From Aureitalea marina (GTDB lineage Bacteria; Bacteroidota; Bacteroidia; Flavobacteriales; Flavobacteriaceae), in NCBI RefSeq assembly GCF_002943755.1, contig NZ_MQUB01000001.1, positions 2,977,305-3,041,304 on the forward strand: a DNA stretch of 64,000 bases, in the 5' to 3' direction. The notes below the pieces were generated by a model. That model ran no database searches, was not told the DNA's origin, and saw nothing but the letters and a program-made list of their open reading frames with translations. Shown piece after piece: positions 27,475 through 37,365 of this stretch (position 1 is its first letter; every line of letters starts with the position of its first letter). A program made the position numbers and the translations under genes.

Positions 27475-28809
27475 TTAGTCCGAGACTGCAGCCGCGTACT
27501 TCTTCATTTCGGAGGTGATCAGGGTAAGGGCATCCTCCCATGCTTTCATCAGCTTGCCGGAATACATATCTCCCAGGGTCTCCGCTATGGTATCCAAGAG
27601 TGCTTTAAGCACTACGGGATAATGTTCTTCGGTCACCCCATATTTCACGTGGCTCTCTCCCAACAGTTTAAGCCCCATATTTAAGTATTCGGGCCTGCTC
27701 ATTGAATACACGATCCCACCGAGCATATGGGTCAGTAAACGTCCTTGGGCCAGCATATTCTTTTTGAATAGACTCCTGGCTTCCGGAGCAATTTCAAATA
27801 CTTTAGAATAGAAACGGTCGGCAAATTCATCTTCATTCTCCAGCAGGTAATCCAGTGATCGTTGTAGCTCCAATTGCACATCAACTCCTTTGAATCCGAT
27901 TACTTCGTAAACAGTCGTCTCGTGATCATGACCATCTAGGGTTACGCTAACGTCTTTTCCAAATTCGACCGTGTCGGTTGCAAATCCGGCCAAAACCGAT
28001 TGGGAGATCAAAATGCTGGTACCCAATTTCTTGTTCAGTCCCTGGATTCGACTTGCTGTATTGATCGGATCGCCTACAACGGCAAACTGCTTGTGTTTTG
28101 GATGACCCAGGTGACCAATGTAGGCTCGTCCAAAATTGATCCCGATACCCATACGCAGTCTTACATCAAAATCGACCAGTTCGATCCTGTTCAATCGTTC
28201 AACCGCATACTGCATACCGAGCGCAGCTCGTAAAGCATCTCTACAATTCTTGTCTCTTAATCCTCCGGAGACCCCGAAAATACCAATGACCTCATCGCCA
28301 ACATACTGGTAAATGATCCCATTGTTCAATAAGATAGGCTCACCCAAAACCGTGTAGAACCGATTTAGGATATGGGCCACATCAAAACTGGAATGCTCAG
28401 TAGTTAGTTTGGTAAACCCTCTGATGTCGCAGAACAAGATGGCCACTGCGCGTTCTTCCGGATTGCCTTCCGGGACGGTTTCCAGCTGTAGTTTATTGAT
28501 CTCGGAACTGGTCCATACCAAGCGTTGAATGGTCACATTTCCCTGAATGTGGCATTGACAGGCCAGACGGATGGATGGATCCCACTTTCTAGATCTGGCT
28601 ATTTCCTTTTCCTTGAAGGTCCTTGGGTTTATATTGCCATGCCCATCTAGGATGCGGATCCGACAAGTCGTACACATACCGTGGCCTCCGCATTCGTGGA
28701 TGTGTGGTATTTGGTTACTGATTGAGCAATCTAGGATGGTACCAGTGAGATCTTCGCAGATTACGTCCTGATTAATACTAGAATAGGTAATCCTCGGGAA
28801 TTTGCTCAT
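27475..28809 (-). CDS. Ferredoxin - class III nucleotidyl cyclase - globin fusion
   Basis: 444-residue cytosolic protein with three domains. Residues ~1-97 are a [2Fe-2S] ferredoxin with cysteines at 40, 46, 49 and 84 (ECGGHGMCTTC, RLACQC). Residues ~118-300 are a class III cyclase: metal aspartates D128 (FCDIRGFT) and D172 (YVGDEVIGIFG), plus VVGDPINTASRI with the Asn and Arg used in transition-state binding. The residue where adenylate cyclases have the adenine-selecting Lys is Gln168. Residues ~305-440 resemble a flavohaemoglobin-type globin (RFYSKVFEIAPEARSLF, proximal histidine near 387 in ESHVKYGVTEEHYP). It is probably a cyclase controlled by redox state and O2 or NO. Product is uncertain. 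Confidence 0.85.
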   Translation of the reverse strand: MSKFPRITYSSINQDVICEDLTGTILDCSISNQIPHIHECGGHGMCTTCRIRILDGHGNINPRTFKEKEIARSRKWDPSIRLACQCHIQGNVTIQRLVWTSSEINKLQLETVPEGNPEERAVAILFCDIRGFTKLTTEHSSFDVAHILNRFYTVLGEPILLNNGIIYQYVGDEVIGIFGVSGGLRDKNCRDALRAALGMQYAVERLNRIELVDFDVRLRMGIGINFGRAYIGHLGHPKHKQFAVVGDPINTASRIQGLNKKLGTSILISQSVLAGFATDTVEFGKDVSVTLDGHDHETTVYEVIGFKGVDVQLELQRSLDYLLENEDEFADRFYSKVFEIAPEARSLFKKNMLAQGRLLTHMLGGIVYSMSRPEYLNMGLKLLGESHVKYGVTEEHYPVVLKALLDTIAETLGDMYSGKLMKAWEDALTLITSEMKKYAAAVSD

Positions 28810-28864
28810 GGCTGTAGAAGCACTTCATTAATAGGAATTTAAGTTAAACAAATTTGATGGTATA

Positions 28865-28900
28865 AAATAAAAAAGGCCTGTCTCGGAAGGAAACAGGCCT
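28865..28900 (-). terminator. Rho-independent terminator, minus strand
   Basis: AGGCCTGT/ACAGGCCT stem with 11-nt loop; on the minus strand it is followed by a run of Ts. It ends the transcript of the repeat protein at 28921-29529. Confidence 0.8.
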
Positions 28901-28920
28901 CATCTGTTTTTTTGAGATCC

Positions 28921-29529
28921 TTAGTTCTGTGTCAATGCTTTGACATGCGCAAATACTTCGACCCCGTTAATTACTGTTTCTACTTCCTGATCCATCATTT
29001 TAATTCCCTTGACTCGGTTCACTGTACCGTCCGGAGCAACGGCGATTACCCTATACATGATCGGTTGAGCCGTAATGGCCCGTATATGGATCACATTTCC
29101 CGAACGGCTAAATCCTTTTACATCGATGATCTCCCCATCGTCGGTCAGCGCTTTTATGTCCAGGATGGTACCGTCCTGTGAAATGGCCTTGACAGGATAT
29201 AATTTGTCATTTTTCTTCACGATGAGTTTGATGGGTAGTCGTTGCCCATCCACCAGTGCTTTCACATTGAGCAGGCTGGTATCATCGGAGTCCTGTATGG
29301 CCTTTACGTCATGTATGTTCCCATCCTTATCAATCGCCTTTACCCGAAGCAGGCCCCAGGTTGGACTGTATGCCTTTACATTCCAGTAGATCTCTACAGG
29401 GGTAGCGGTTTCAGGCTTGTCCAGTTTTTCCCGGTCCTGGTCTAAGACCTGGGCCATGGATATCGAGCTAAACAGAATTATGACCAGATAAACTAATGGA
29501 TGTACTTGGTGTTGAAGTTGTGCTTTCAT
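28921..29529 (-). CDS. Exported protein made of ~12-residue VKA(I/L) repeats
   Basis: 202 residues. An N-terminal hydrophobic signal (VYLVIILFSSISMAQ) is followed by about eleven short units beginning VKA(I/L/F) or a close variant: VKAIDKDGNIHD, VKAISQDGTILD, IKALTDDGEIID, VKGFSRSGNVIH, IRAITAQ, VKGIKMM and a final VKALTQN. Alternating hydrophobic residues and DG turns suggest a regular beta-hairpin solenoid or propeller. No catalytic residues are obvious. It may be a periplasmic structural or binding protein; I do not recognise a named family with certainty. It is divergent from the alpha-2-macroglobulin gene. Confidence 0.75.
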   Translation of the reverse strand: MKAQLQHQVHPLVYLVIILFSSISMAQVLDQDREKLDKPETATPVEIYWNVKAYSPTWGLLRVKAIDKDGNIHDVKAIQDSDDTSLLNVKALVDGQRLPIKLIVKKNDKLYPVKAISQDGTILDIKALTDDGEIIDVKGFSRSGNVIHIRAITAQPIMYRVIAVAPDGTVNRVKGIKMMDQEVETVINGVEVFAHVKALTQN

Positions 29530-29717
29530 GAGTTGACTATTGTAGAACTAAACTAGTTATACATCTCAGTTTGGACTATGATGAAAATCAGTAGACGCCG
29601 TTCGCCTTTGGCATTGGTATGTTTCCCTCATTAAAGAATCAGCTTGGCTAATTGTTGTTATTTTAACCATTGGGATCAACATACTTTGCGGTATGATTAA
29701 TGCTAATAACCATTACG

Positions 29718-32700
29718 ATGAAACCTTTACTGATTCTTGCTCTTTTCCTATCGACCCTTACATTGACAGCACAGACCGAACAGCGTTTCGACAAACTCTG
29801 GACGGAGGTCGAATCCCTGGAATTAGCCGGAAAGGTCAGATCTGCAAGTAAAAAGGTCGAGAAGATCCTGGCCAAGGCCCGTCGTTCCGAAAATGGTCCA
29901 CAGATGGTCAAGGCGTTTCTTTATCACAGCAAGTTTCTGCTTGTTCTGGACCAAGATCCACGACCTTATATACTGACACAACTCGAAGTCGAGATAGACA
30001 AAGGAGACCTGTCTACCAAGGCCGTTTTACATTCGGTATACGCGGAACTGCTCGAGCAGTATTTGAACAAGTACCGCCATAAGATCAGGAACAGAACACC
30101 CGTAGCAGGTGCAGCAGCCCAGGGAAATATCGAAAGCTGGGGGCTGGATCAATTTTATCGACAAATAGATCGGCACTACCGCATGTCAGTCCAGGCTGAA
30201 ACAGCCCTGCAGCAAGCGGATATTCAGCAATACCAGCTTATTTTGTCCGGCAGTAAAGTTTCATCAAAATACAGGCCCACACTCTTCGATTTTCTCAGTC
30301 ACAGAGCCATCGCATATTATAAAAAAGGCAAGTGGGACGGGCAGCGTCCAAAGGAACGTTTCAGAATGAATGACCCGGTGGTCTTCCAGCCAACGGATGT
30401 GTTTCTTAAAGCCGAATTTAAGACACCGGATAGCCTGCTTTCTAACCGAAATGTACTTAAGTTCTATCAAGGCCTGGAGAAATTTCACCAGTCCAGAGAT
30501 ACTTCGGCCTATTTGGATGTGGTGCTCAAGCGAATGCAATTTGCAAGTCGTAGATCACAGGTTGAGAATAGTGGGGACCTCTATAAACAAGCCCTGGAGA
30601 AACTGGCCAATAATTATCGTTCCCATGAGGCTTCGGCCATGATCCAGTTCCAACTGGCTAGTTTTCTTTACGAACAAAGCAAGTCCTATGCCGCCAGTTT
30701 ACGACCGGGATTTGAATTGTACCGCATCAAAGCGGTAGAGCTCTGTGATCTGGCTACTTCCAGCTACCCCAACTCGGATGGAGGTACCTCTTGTGCTTTT
30801 TTGCGAAAGACCATAACAGCTCCGCAACTGGAACTGACGGCAGAACAGTATGTGATCCCGGATAAGCCTTTTTTGGTTAAAGTAGAGTCGCAAGGGGTCG
30901 ACAGTTTGTTCCTGGCTGCCTACAAGGTCTCTCAAGGCAGTCTAAAGGGTCTTAACCGATATCATCGGGACAGCCTGGTAGATCATCTTATCAAAACTCA
31001 ACAACCCCTACGTCTACGCAAGTATGCACTCAAACAAATGAAGGATTACTATTCGCATACTACGGAGGTAGATTTCTCGCCCCTGCCGGCAGGGAACTAT
31101 GTGCTCACCGCTGCCGTCCGATCCGTGGAAGATTCGGTGGCTCATATTTTCAGTTACGATCAGGTTGGGGTCAGTCGGTTGGTTATGCTGAGCAAGGATT
31201 TGAACGATGGAATAATGTTCAGGGTTGTAGATCGTGAAACCGGACTTCCTGTGGAAAAGGCACATATATCCCTTGTTAATCCAGACTATTTCGGATCCGG
31301 CCAGACCGATAAAACAGGTAGCTTTCATCTTAAGAAGGATGACAAATATCATCGTAATCTAAATCTGTTGATCCACAAAGATGGAGATACCCTGTCCGAT
31401 CAAAACTTCAGCTTGAACAGGCGCTATCTGGAGGATGAAGAGGAAGACCGGGTTGCTAAGGCCTTTCTCTATCTGGACCGAAGCATTTATCGCCCAGGCC
31501 AGACACTGTATTTCAAGGGAATTCTGGTCGAAAAACAAAAAGGAGACTACCATTCTGTAGATGGGGTTTACGTCAATGTGACCATTTATGACTCCAATAT
31601 GGAGGAGATAAAGGAGTTTCGGTTAAAGACTAACGAGTATGGTTCCATTCACGGCCAATATAGCATTCCACTTAGTTTGCTTCCCGGTGAATTCTCCATC
31701 GAGATGGATCAGGATTGGGGAAATGATGAAGAGGAAGATGATCCATACTGGGAGGATATTGACGATTTTAACTACCGGGAGCTGAGTTTTTCGGTAGAAG
31801 AATACAAACGTCCCAGATTTGAAGTAAGCATTGATCCATACAAAGATGCGGTAGGCTTGAACGATTCCATACTGCTCAGTGGGTCCGCGAAAGACCTGAT
31901 CGGCAGTGCGGTGGCCGATGCCCGGATGAAATACGAAATAAGCAGGGAACAGGCTTATTCATACTACGGAGGTTATAGGGGAAGCGATGCCCAGATCATT
32001 TCGACGGGCCAAGGAACAACCGATAAGGACGGGATTTTCCAGGTACCCCTGGTCACAGAGGTGGACCGTTCGGTAACTAGTTGGCAAGACGCAAAATGGA
32101 TCTATACCCTTAAAGTGGATATTACGGACCTATCTGGAGAAACGAGGTCTGCCAATTATTCGATCTATGCGGGTACACGTCAACTAAAACTCGAACTCAA
32201 CGCTCCCACTCGGGTCAATGGGGCAGATCGGGCTCAGATCAAAGTTAATTCGATCAATTTGAACGATCATCCCTGGTCCTCAGATCTGAAGCTGGATATA
32301 TATAAGCTCGCATCGCCGGAAAGGGCACTTAGGAAGAAACCCTGGGAGGTGGTGGAGATCCCTCATCTGTCCAAAGAAGAATTCGTTCGGCTATTTCCAC
32401 ACGAGCCTTATGACAGTACAGATGCCCGGCAGAATTGGGCCAATGGCCAACAGGTCTTATCCAGGTCTGTCAGGGCCAAAGGAGAGACAGCTTTGTGGAT
32501 GGGTGATATGTCCGATTGGGAGCCTGGAGCTTACCAGATAGAGGTGCTTGGCGTAGATAAGAAGGGGGATACGGTGCACCAGACCGAGCAATTTGAGCTC
32601 TATTTTCCAGAACTCATCGCCCTGTCCGATAATCAGGCATTCCAGTATCAACTGATCAATAGTGATTTTAGCAAAGACCAGGAGATCAGACTAAGACTGA

Positions 32701-35700
32701 AGACCAATTTTGACAATCTGTCGGTCAAGTTGGAAGCTCATTATCAGAACAACCCCATTTTCTCTGAGTTAGTTCAAATCACCGATGGGTATACCGATTT
32801 GGGCATTCCACTCAAGGCATATTATGCCGGTCAGATCACAGTGAATCTTCAATATGTTCGTCATAACGACATCTACACCCAAAGGTTCGATGTGAACCTG
32901 CCTCAAGCCAACAGCGAGCTGAGGGTTGAAACCACAAGTTTTCGCGATCGGTTGTTACCGGATCAGAAAGAAACCTGGAGCTTTAAGATCACCGGACCGG
33001 ACGGAGAGCCTAGTAATGCAGAAATATTGGTTTCCATGTACGATTCTTCCCTGGATCAATTCATAGAGCATGCGTGGAATACCGAGCTTCAATTTGAAAA
33101 CTTCTCCTACTATTACGGCCCCATGGTCGAATCTGGAGAAATGTTCAGAACGACGGACTTCGTTGGGGTCAGGAAGTTCGATTACAATCACTTTTACAGA
33201 CAACTCCAGAACTATCATCAACTGAAATGGTTCGGGTTGGACTTTGGGTCAATAGAGGGAAAGAATAGACAATACCTCTTCGATCTCAGAAGCAGATTGG
33301 AGAATCCCAATGTTGAGCGAGGAAACATAAGCGGATTTATTCTGGACCGCTCAGGTTTGCCGCTGCCTGGGGTTAATGTGGTGGTGAAAGGAACCAATAT
33401 AGGTACTCAAACGGATTTTGACGGATACTACACCTTAGATGCTCCTCCCGGTGCTCAACTGCAGTTTTCCTATGTTGGTTTCGAATCGATCGAGGCAAAA
33501 ATAGATGGATTAGGTACCTATAACCTAACCATGGACGAAGACCTGGCAAACCTGGATGAGGTAGTGGTCACAGCTCAAGGCATTCGGAAGGAGGCCAAGG
33601 CTTTGGGCTACTCCGTTTCTACCGTGGTTAATGCCGAGATGTCAGAAGAGGAGGTGTTGTTTGCCCTAAGCGGTAAAGCAGCAGGAGTTCAAATCACCAA
33701 CCAGGTGGCCTACGACATGGCTGGGACTAATATAGTTATCCGGGGTTACAGCAGTATAGGTCAGAATAATGACGTTCTGTTTATCGTGGATGGGGTGCCC
33801 CTGTCCAAGAGTGAAAGGTTGGAGATCGATCCAACAGAGATCCTGGATTTCACCGCACTCAAAGGCGATACCGCGGTAGCTCTTTATGGAACTTCGGCAA
33901 AAAATGGGGTGGTTTTGATCACCACCAAATCGGGCTTAAAAGAGCTTGCCTCAGTAGAAACTCGCGACAATCTGAAAGAAACGGCATTCTTCTATCCTCA
34001 ACTGCTTACAGATAGCAAAGGAGAGATTGCATTCGACTTTGATGCTCCCCAGGCGCTGACCAAATGGAAATTCATGTTGCTGGCGCATACCAAGGATATT
34101 CAAGTTGGTCGTTTGGAGAAGGTGGCGGTCACTCAAAAAGACATCAGTCTTATTCCCAACTTTCCCAGATTCTTCCGATCTGGAGACACGGTGGTTGTCA
34201 AAGCCAAGATCAATAATTTTTCGAATGAGAAATTAGGAGGTAGCGCGATCTTGCAACTCAAGGATGGCTTGAAGTCTGTGGAGCTGGATCCCCAGCGAAT
34301 CCAACTGGATCAGTTGAAGCCCTTTTCCATTGATAAAGGGGCCAACGTGGTGGTAGAATGGCAATTCAAGGTACCTGAGAACCTGGCCGCAATGGAGTAT
34401 AAGATTGTAGCTAAGACCAAAGAACACAGCGATGGGGAGTCTGGGATGATTCCTGTGATCACAAATAGGGTCTTGATAACTGAAACCCGTCCTGTCTGGT
34501 TAACCGCGGGAGGAAAGAAGGAGTATCAAATGGAGAAATTGGTCCGATCAGAATCGACGTCTCAAGAGAATTTTGCCTTGGAAGTGGAGTATACGGAGAA
34601 TCCTACCTGGTTGGCACTGAAGTCGCTACCCTATCTGATCGAATTCCCATACGAATGTGCGGAGCAGACATTTGCTCGCTACTACGCCAATGCTTTGGGG
34701 GAGTCCATTGTGACGAGTAACCCGGAAATTGCTCAGGTTATGGAAGCCTGGAAGATTGATGACGTTCTCAACTCACCTCTAGAGAAGAATCAGGATCTTA
34801 AGACCGCCCTGCTGTCGGCATCTCCATGGGCGACTAATGAGCTTACCGAAGGTCAACAAAAACAGAACATATCCAGACTATTGGATGTAGAGCAAGTAAG
34901 ACAAGGACAATTGGAAACTTTGGCCAAGTTAAAACAGATGCAATCTTCCTCGGGAGCGTTTCCGTGGTTCTCAGGAGGCCCTGATAATCCCTACATTACC
35001 CGTCATATAGTCGCTGGCCTCGGGCAATTAAAATTTATGAAGGTTGGAGAACGGAACACCCATTTGTTGAAAGCTATCAGGATTAATGCGGTGAATTATC
35101 TGGATCGGAATTTTGCTGCGGATTATCAGAAAAGACTTCTGGCACAGCGTGATTCTACCAAGGTCCGACCAACTGTTTCGGATGTGCATTATTTGTACAC
35201 AAGATCATTTCACCTGAGTCAGCATCCATTCCAAGAAAGTGTCAAAAGAGTAGTTGACGATTTTCTGCAAAAAGGAAAGCAAGACTGGCTTGGTCTTTCA
35301 CTATATGAGCAAGGATTGTTAGCCTTGGTCTATCACCGCATAGGCGATACAAACATGGCCAGTACCATTGTCGATGCACTGGAAGAGCGAGTTGTAAAGA
35401 GCGAAGAGAACGGCTGGTATTGGAAGGAGAATAGAGCCGGATGGAGGTGGTTCAATTCTCAAATAGAGACGCAGTCCCTTCTGATCGAGGTGTTTGCTGA
35501 GGTCGACCAGGATGTAAAGAAGATCGAGGCCTTAAAACAGTGGTTGGTCCGCAATAAAAGAGCCAGGTCTTGGGGGACTACCAAGGCCACCACGGAAGCC
35601 ATATACGCCATGCTGCATTTTGGTGAATCCGGCTTGGAAAAGCGGAGTCGGACCAGGCTGGAAGTTGGCAACCAAACAATACTGGCCCACCAATTGCCGG

Positions 35701-36296
35701 AAACGGAAAAGGAAGCCAAAACTGGATACTTCAAACTCCGTTGGTCTGCTCAGGAGATCGAACCTGAAATGGGTAATATCACTATAGAAAACCGTGGAGA
35801 AACTTCTGGGATGGGAGGGGTGTATTGGCAGTATTATGAAGATAGCGATCGAGTTTCTGCTTCTGCCAATCCCGCCTTGTCCATTAATAGACAACTCTAT
35901 AAAAGGAGGGTGGGTCCCATGGGGGAAGAACTGATTCCACTTGGTCAAGAGGATTCGGTTTCCCTTGGAGATCTGATCGTTTCACGTATTGAGATCACCG
36001 TCGCGGAAGACATGGATTTTCTCCATTTGAAAGATGACAGGGCTTCTGGTCTGGAACCGGTAGATGTACTTTCAAGCTATCAGTGGAATGATGGAGTAGG
36101 GTATTATCAGGTGACCAGGGACCAGGCCACTCATTTCTTCTTCGATCACTTGTATAAGGGTACCTATGTGTTCGATTATCAAATGAGGGCCAACTTAGAG
36201 GGTCATTTCTCAAATTCTGTTTCTACCCTTCAAAGTTTGTATGCACCAGAGTTTTCAGCTAATTCCGAAGGGATTCTGGTCCAGATAATTGATTAA
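29718..36296 (+). CDS. Alpha-2-macroglobulin-family protein with inserted carboxypeptidase-regulatory and TonB-plug domains
   Basis: 2192 residues from the ATG at 29718, which gives a clean signal peptide (MKPLLILALFLSTLTLTAQ). An in-frame ATG 18 bp upstream is less likely. Domain order: helical/TPR-like N-terminus; MG2 region near 587 (RSIYRPGQTLYFKGILV); further MG domains; a carboxypeptidase-D-like regulatory domain near 1200-1275 (GLPLPGVNVVVKGTNIGTQT); a SusC-like plug ~1280-1410 (LDEVVVTAQGIRKEA, FIVDGVPLSKSE, ALYGTSAKNGVVLITTK); then the A2M domain and thioester domain with CAEQ near residue 1647. Bacterial A2Ms trap proteases covalently through the thioester. No beta-barrel follows the plug, so it is not a transporter. 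It is a single-gene unit. Confidence 0.9.
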   Translation: MKPLLILALFLSTLTLTAQTEQRFDKLWTEVESLELAGKVRSASKKVEKILAKARRSENGPQMVKAFLYHSKFLLVLDQDPRPYILTQLEVEIDKGDLSTKAVLHSVYAELLEQYLNKYRHKIRNRTPVAGAAAQGNIESWGLDQFYRQIDRHYRMSVQAETALQQADIQQYQLILSGSKVSSKYRPTLFDFLSHRAIAYYKKGKWDGQRPKERFRMNDPVVFQPTDVFLKAEFKTPDSLLSNRNVLKFYQGLEKFHQSRDTSAYLDVVLKRMQFASRRSQVENSGDLYKQALEKLANNYRSHEASAMIQFQLASFLYEQSKSYAASLRPGFELYRIKAVELCDLATSSYPNSDGGTSCAFLRKTITAPQLELTAEQYVIPDKPFLVKVESQGVDSLFLAAYKVSQGSLKGLNRYHRDSLVDHLIKTQQPLRLRKYALKQMKDYYSHTTEVDFSPLPAGNYVLTAAVRSVEDSVAHIFSYDQVGVSRLVMLSKDLNDGIMFRVVDRETGLPVEKAHISLVNPDYFGSGQTDKTGSFHLKKDDKYHRNLNLLIHKDGDTLSDQNFSLNRRYLEDEEEDRVAKAFLYLDRSIYRPGQTLYFKGILVEKQKGDYHSVDGVYVNVTIYDSNMEEIKEFRLKTNEYGSIHGQYSIPLSLLPGEFSIEMDQDWGNDEEEDDPYWEDIDDFNYRELSFSVEEYKRPRFEVSIDPYKDAVGLNDSILLSGSAKDLIGSAVADARMKYEISREQAYSYYGGYRGSDAQIISTGQGTTDKDGIFQVPLVTEVDRSVTSWQDAKWIYTLKVDITDLSGETRSANYSIYAGTRQLKLELNAPTRVNGADRAQIKVNSINLNDHPWSSDLKLDIYKLASPERALRKKPWEVVEIPHLSKEEFVRLFPHEPYDSTDARQNWANGQQVLSRSVRAKGETALWMGDMSDWEPGAYQIEVLGVDKKGDTVHQTEQFELYFPELIALSDNQAFQYQLINSDFSKDQEIRLRLKTNFDNLSVKLEAHYQNNPIFSELVQITDGYTDLGIPLKAYYAGQITVNLQYVRHNDIYTQRFDVNLPQANSELRVETTSFRDRLLPDQKETWSFKITGPDGEPSNAEILVSMYDSSLDQFIEHAWNTELQFENFSYYYGPMVESGEMFRTTDFVGVRKFDYNHFYRQLQNYHQLKWFGLDFGSIEGKNRQYLFDLRSRLENPNVERGNISGFILDRSGLPLPGVNVVVKGTNIGTQTDFDGYYTLDAPPGAQLQFSYVGFESIEAKIDGLGTYNLTMDEDLANLDEVVVTAQGIRKEAKALGYSVSTVVNAEMSEEEVLFALSGKAAGVQITNQVAYDMAGTNIVIRGYSSIGQNNDVLFIVDGVPLSKSERLEIDPTEILDFTALKGDTAVALYGTSAKNGVVLITTKSGLKELASVETRDNLKETAFFYPQLLTDSKGEIAFDFDAPQALTKWKFMLLAHTKDIQVGRLEKVAVTQKDISLIPNFPRFFRSGDTVVVKAKINNFSNEKLGGSAILQLKDGLKSVELDPQRIQLDQLKPFSIDKGANVVVEWQFKVPENLAAMEYKIVAKTKEHSDGESGMIPVITNRVLITETRPVWLTAGGKKEYQMEKLVRSESTSQENFALEVEYTENPTWLALKSLPYLIEFPYECAEQTFARYYANALGESIVTSNPEIAQVMEAWKIDDVLNSPLEKNQDLKTALLSASPWATNELTEGQQKQNISRLLDVEQVRQGQLETLAKLKQMQSSSGAFPWFSGGPDNPYITRHIVAGLGQLKFMKVGERNTHLLKAIRINAVNYLDRNFAADYQKRLLAQRDSTKVRPTVSDVHYLYTRSFHLSQHPFQESVKRVVDDFLQKGKQDWLGLSLYEQGLLALVYHRIGDTNMASTIVDALEERVVKSEENGWYWKENRAGWRWFNSQIETQSLLIEVFAEVDQDVKKIEALKQWLVRNKRARSWGTTKATTEAIYAMLHFGESGLEKRSRTRLEVGNQTILAHQLPETEKEAKTGYFKLRWSAQEIEPEMGNITIENRGETSGMGGVYWQYYEDSDRVSASANPALSINRQLYKRRVGPMGEELIPLGQEDSVSLGDLIVSRIEITVAEDMDFLHLKDDRASGLEPVDVLSSYQWNDGVGYYQVTRDQATHFFFDHLYKGTYVFDYQMRANLEGHFSNSVSTLQSLYAPEFSANSEGILVQIID

Positions 36297-36387
36297 TGTT
36301 GACGATTTCGGTTTGGGCGTACCGATTTCATGAATAGCCATTTAAAGTACCAGTTTCATTTCTTTGTAAGCCTCTAGTTGGTTAATT

Positions 36388-36422
36388 TGTCCCGGGAGGG
36401 GAACAGCGCCCCTAGGTAGAAA
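36388..36422. repeat. GGGG/CCCC hairpin element, copy 1
   Basis: TTGTCCCGGGAGGGGAACAG followed by CGCCCCTAGGTAGAA. The core GGGG-AACAGCG-CCCC can fold. Near-identical to the element at 39388 (same core GGGAGGGGAACAG, GCCCC, AGGTAGAA) and related to one at 51894. Confidence 0.6.
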
Positions 36423-36428
36423 TCCCAA

Positions 36429-36460
36429 AAAAGGTGACCTTTTTAAAGAGGTCACCTTTT
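36429..36460. terminator. Bidirectional terminator
   Basis: Perfect 12-bp stem AAAAGGTGACCT/AGGTCACCTTTT with 8-nt loop, between the convergent A2M and NmrA-like genes; T/A runs serve both directions. Confidence 0.88.
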
Positions 36461-36479
36461 CCAAAAAGATAGATTTAGG

Positions 36480-37325
36480 TTAGTTCTCCAAATGCACGGC
36501 CTGGTTCCAGACACCGGAAGCGGCTGTTAGCTTGACATAATTCCGGAAGGATTTAGCTGGTCGCTTCAGGACCATTTCTATGTCCTGGGTGATAATCTCA
36601 TTGTCGGGATTGGTCAGTACATGACTGAACAAATATTCGATCAACCAGGCATAGATCTCTGGAAGGTCCATTGTTTTCATCACCTGCACATATTCTTCCA
36701 GGGTCACGGGGATGAATTTGATCTCTCGCCCTGTTGCCGAAGAAATAAGCTCACATACTTCTGGAAAGGTAAATCGTTCATTTCCGGTAAGTTGATATAT
36801 CTTCTTGTTGTGTTCTTCATGCAACAAGCATTCTACAACTACATCGGCGATGTCGTCTGTGTCCACATAAGGCACTTTCATCTCGGCCATGGGAAGTGCC
36901 ACCACACCTTGGACAACAGGTTCTAATAAAAAGTTCTCACTGAAGTTCTGACTGAACCAGTTGGCCCGGACAATGGTGTAGTCCAAACCGGATTCCATGA
37001 TGACTTGCTCGCAGCGTTCCGCCTCTACTTCCCCTTTCCCGGAAAGAAGGACAAGCTTAGAAACTCCTTTGCTTTTAGCGATACTGACTAGTTCGCTGAC
37101 CGCATCAAAAGCACCTGGCACCGCCAGGTCGGGTTGATAGGTGATATAAACGCGGTCCATACCTTCAAGGACTGGGCCATAAGTTGCAGATTGGTTCCAA
37201 TCGAAGGGGATGGATGCGGATCTTGACCCAACTCGTACGTTTTGGTTGAGCAGTTCAAGGCTATTGACCACTTTTCGTCCAGTCTTACCGGTTCCTCCGA
37301 TGATTAAATAATTTGGCTTTTTCAT
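36480..37325 (-). CDS. NmrA-like NAD(P)-binding protein
   Basis: 281 residues with an N-terminal Rossmann motif, NYLIIGGTGKTGRKVV, and the atypical-SDR layout of the NmrA/NAD(P)H-binding family (VSKLVLLSGKGEVEAERCEQ, DYTIVRANWFSQNFSENF, PYVDTDDIADVVVECL). The catalytic YxxxK of classical SDRs is not conserved, so it may be a redox sensor or an oxidoreductase. It precedes two small membrane-protein genes and an AraC regulator in the opposite gene order (all minus strand), suggesting one regulated group. The substrate is unknown. Confidence 0.85.
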   Translation of the reverse strand: MKKPNYLIIGGTGKTGRKVVNSLELLNQNVRVGSRSASIPFDWNQSATYGPVLEGMDRVYITYQPDLAVPGAFDAVSELVSIAKSKGVSKLVLLSGKGEVEAERCEQVIMESGLDYTIVRANWFSQNFSENFLLEPVVQGVVALPMAEMKVPYVDTDDIADVVVECLLHEEHNKKIYQLTGNERFTFPEVCELISSATGREIKFIPVTLEEYVQVMKTMDLPEIYAWLIEYLFSHVLTNPDNEIITQDIEMVLKRPAKSFRNYVKLTAASGVWNQAVHLEN

Positions 37326-37365
37326 GTTTACTTATTTTTCGTGATTATTAGAATTTGTGGTTGAT

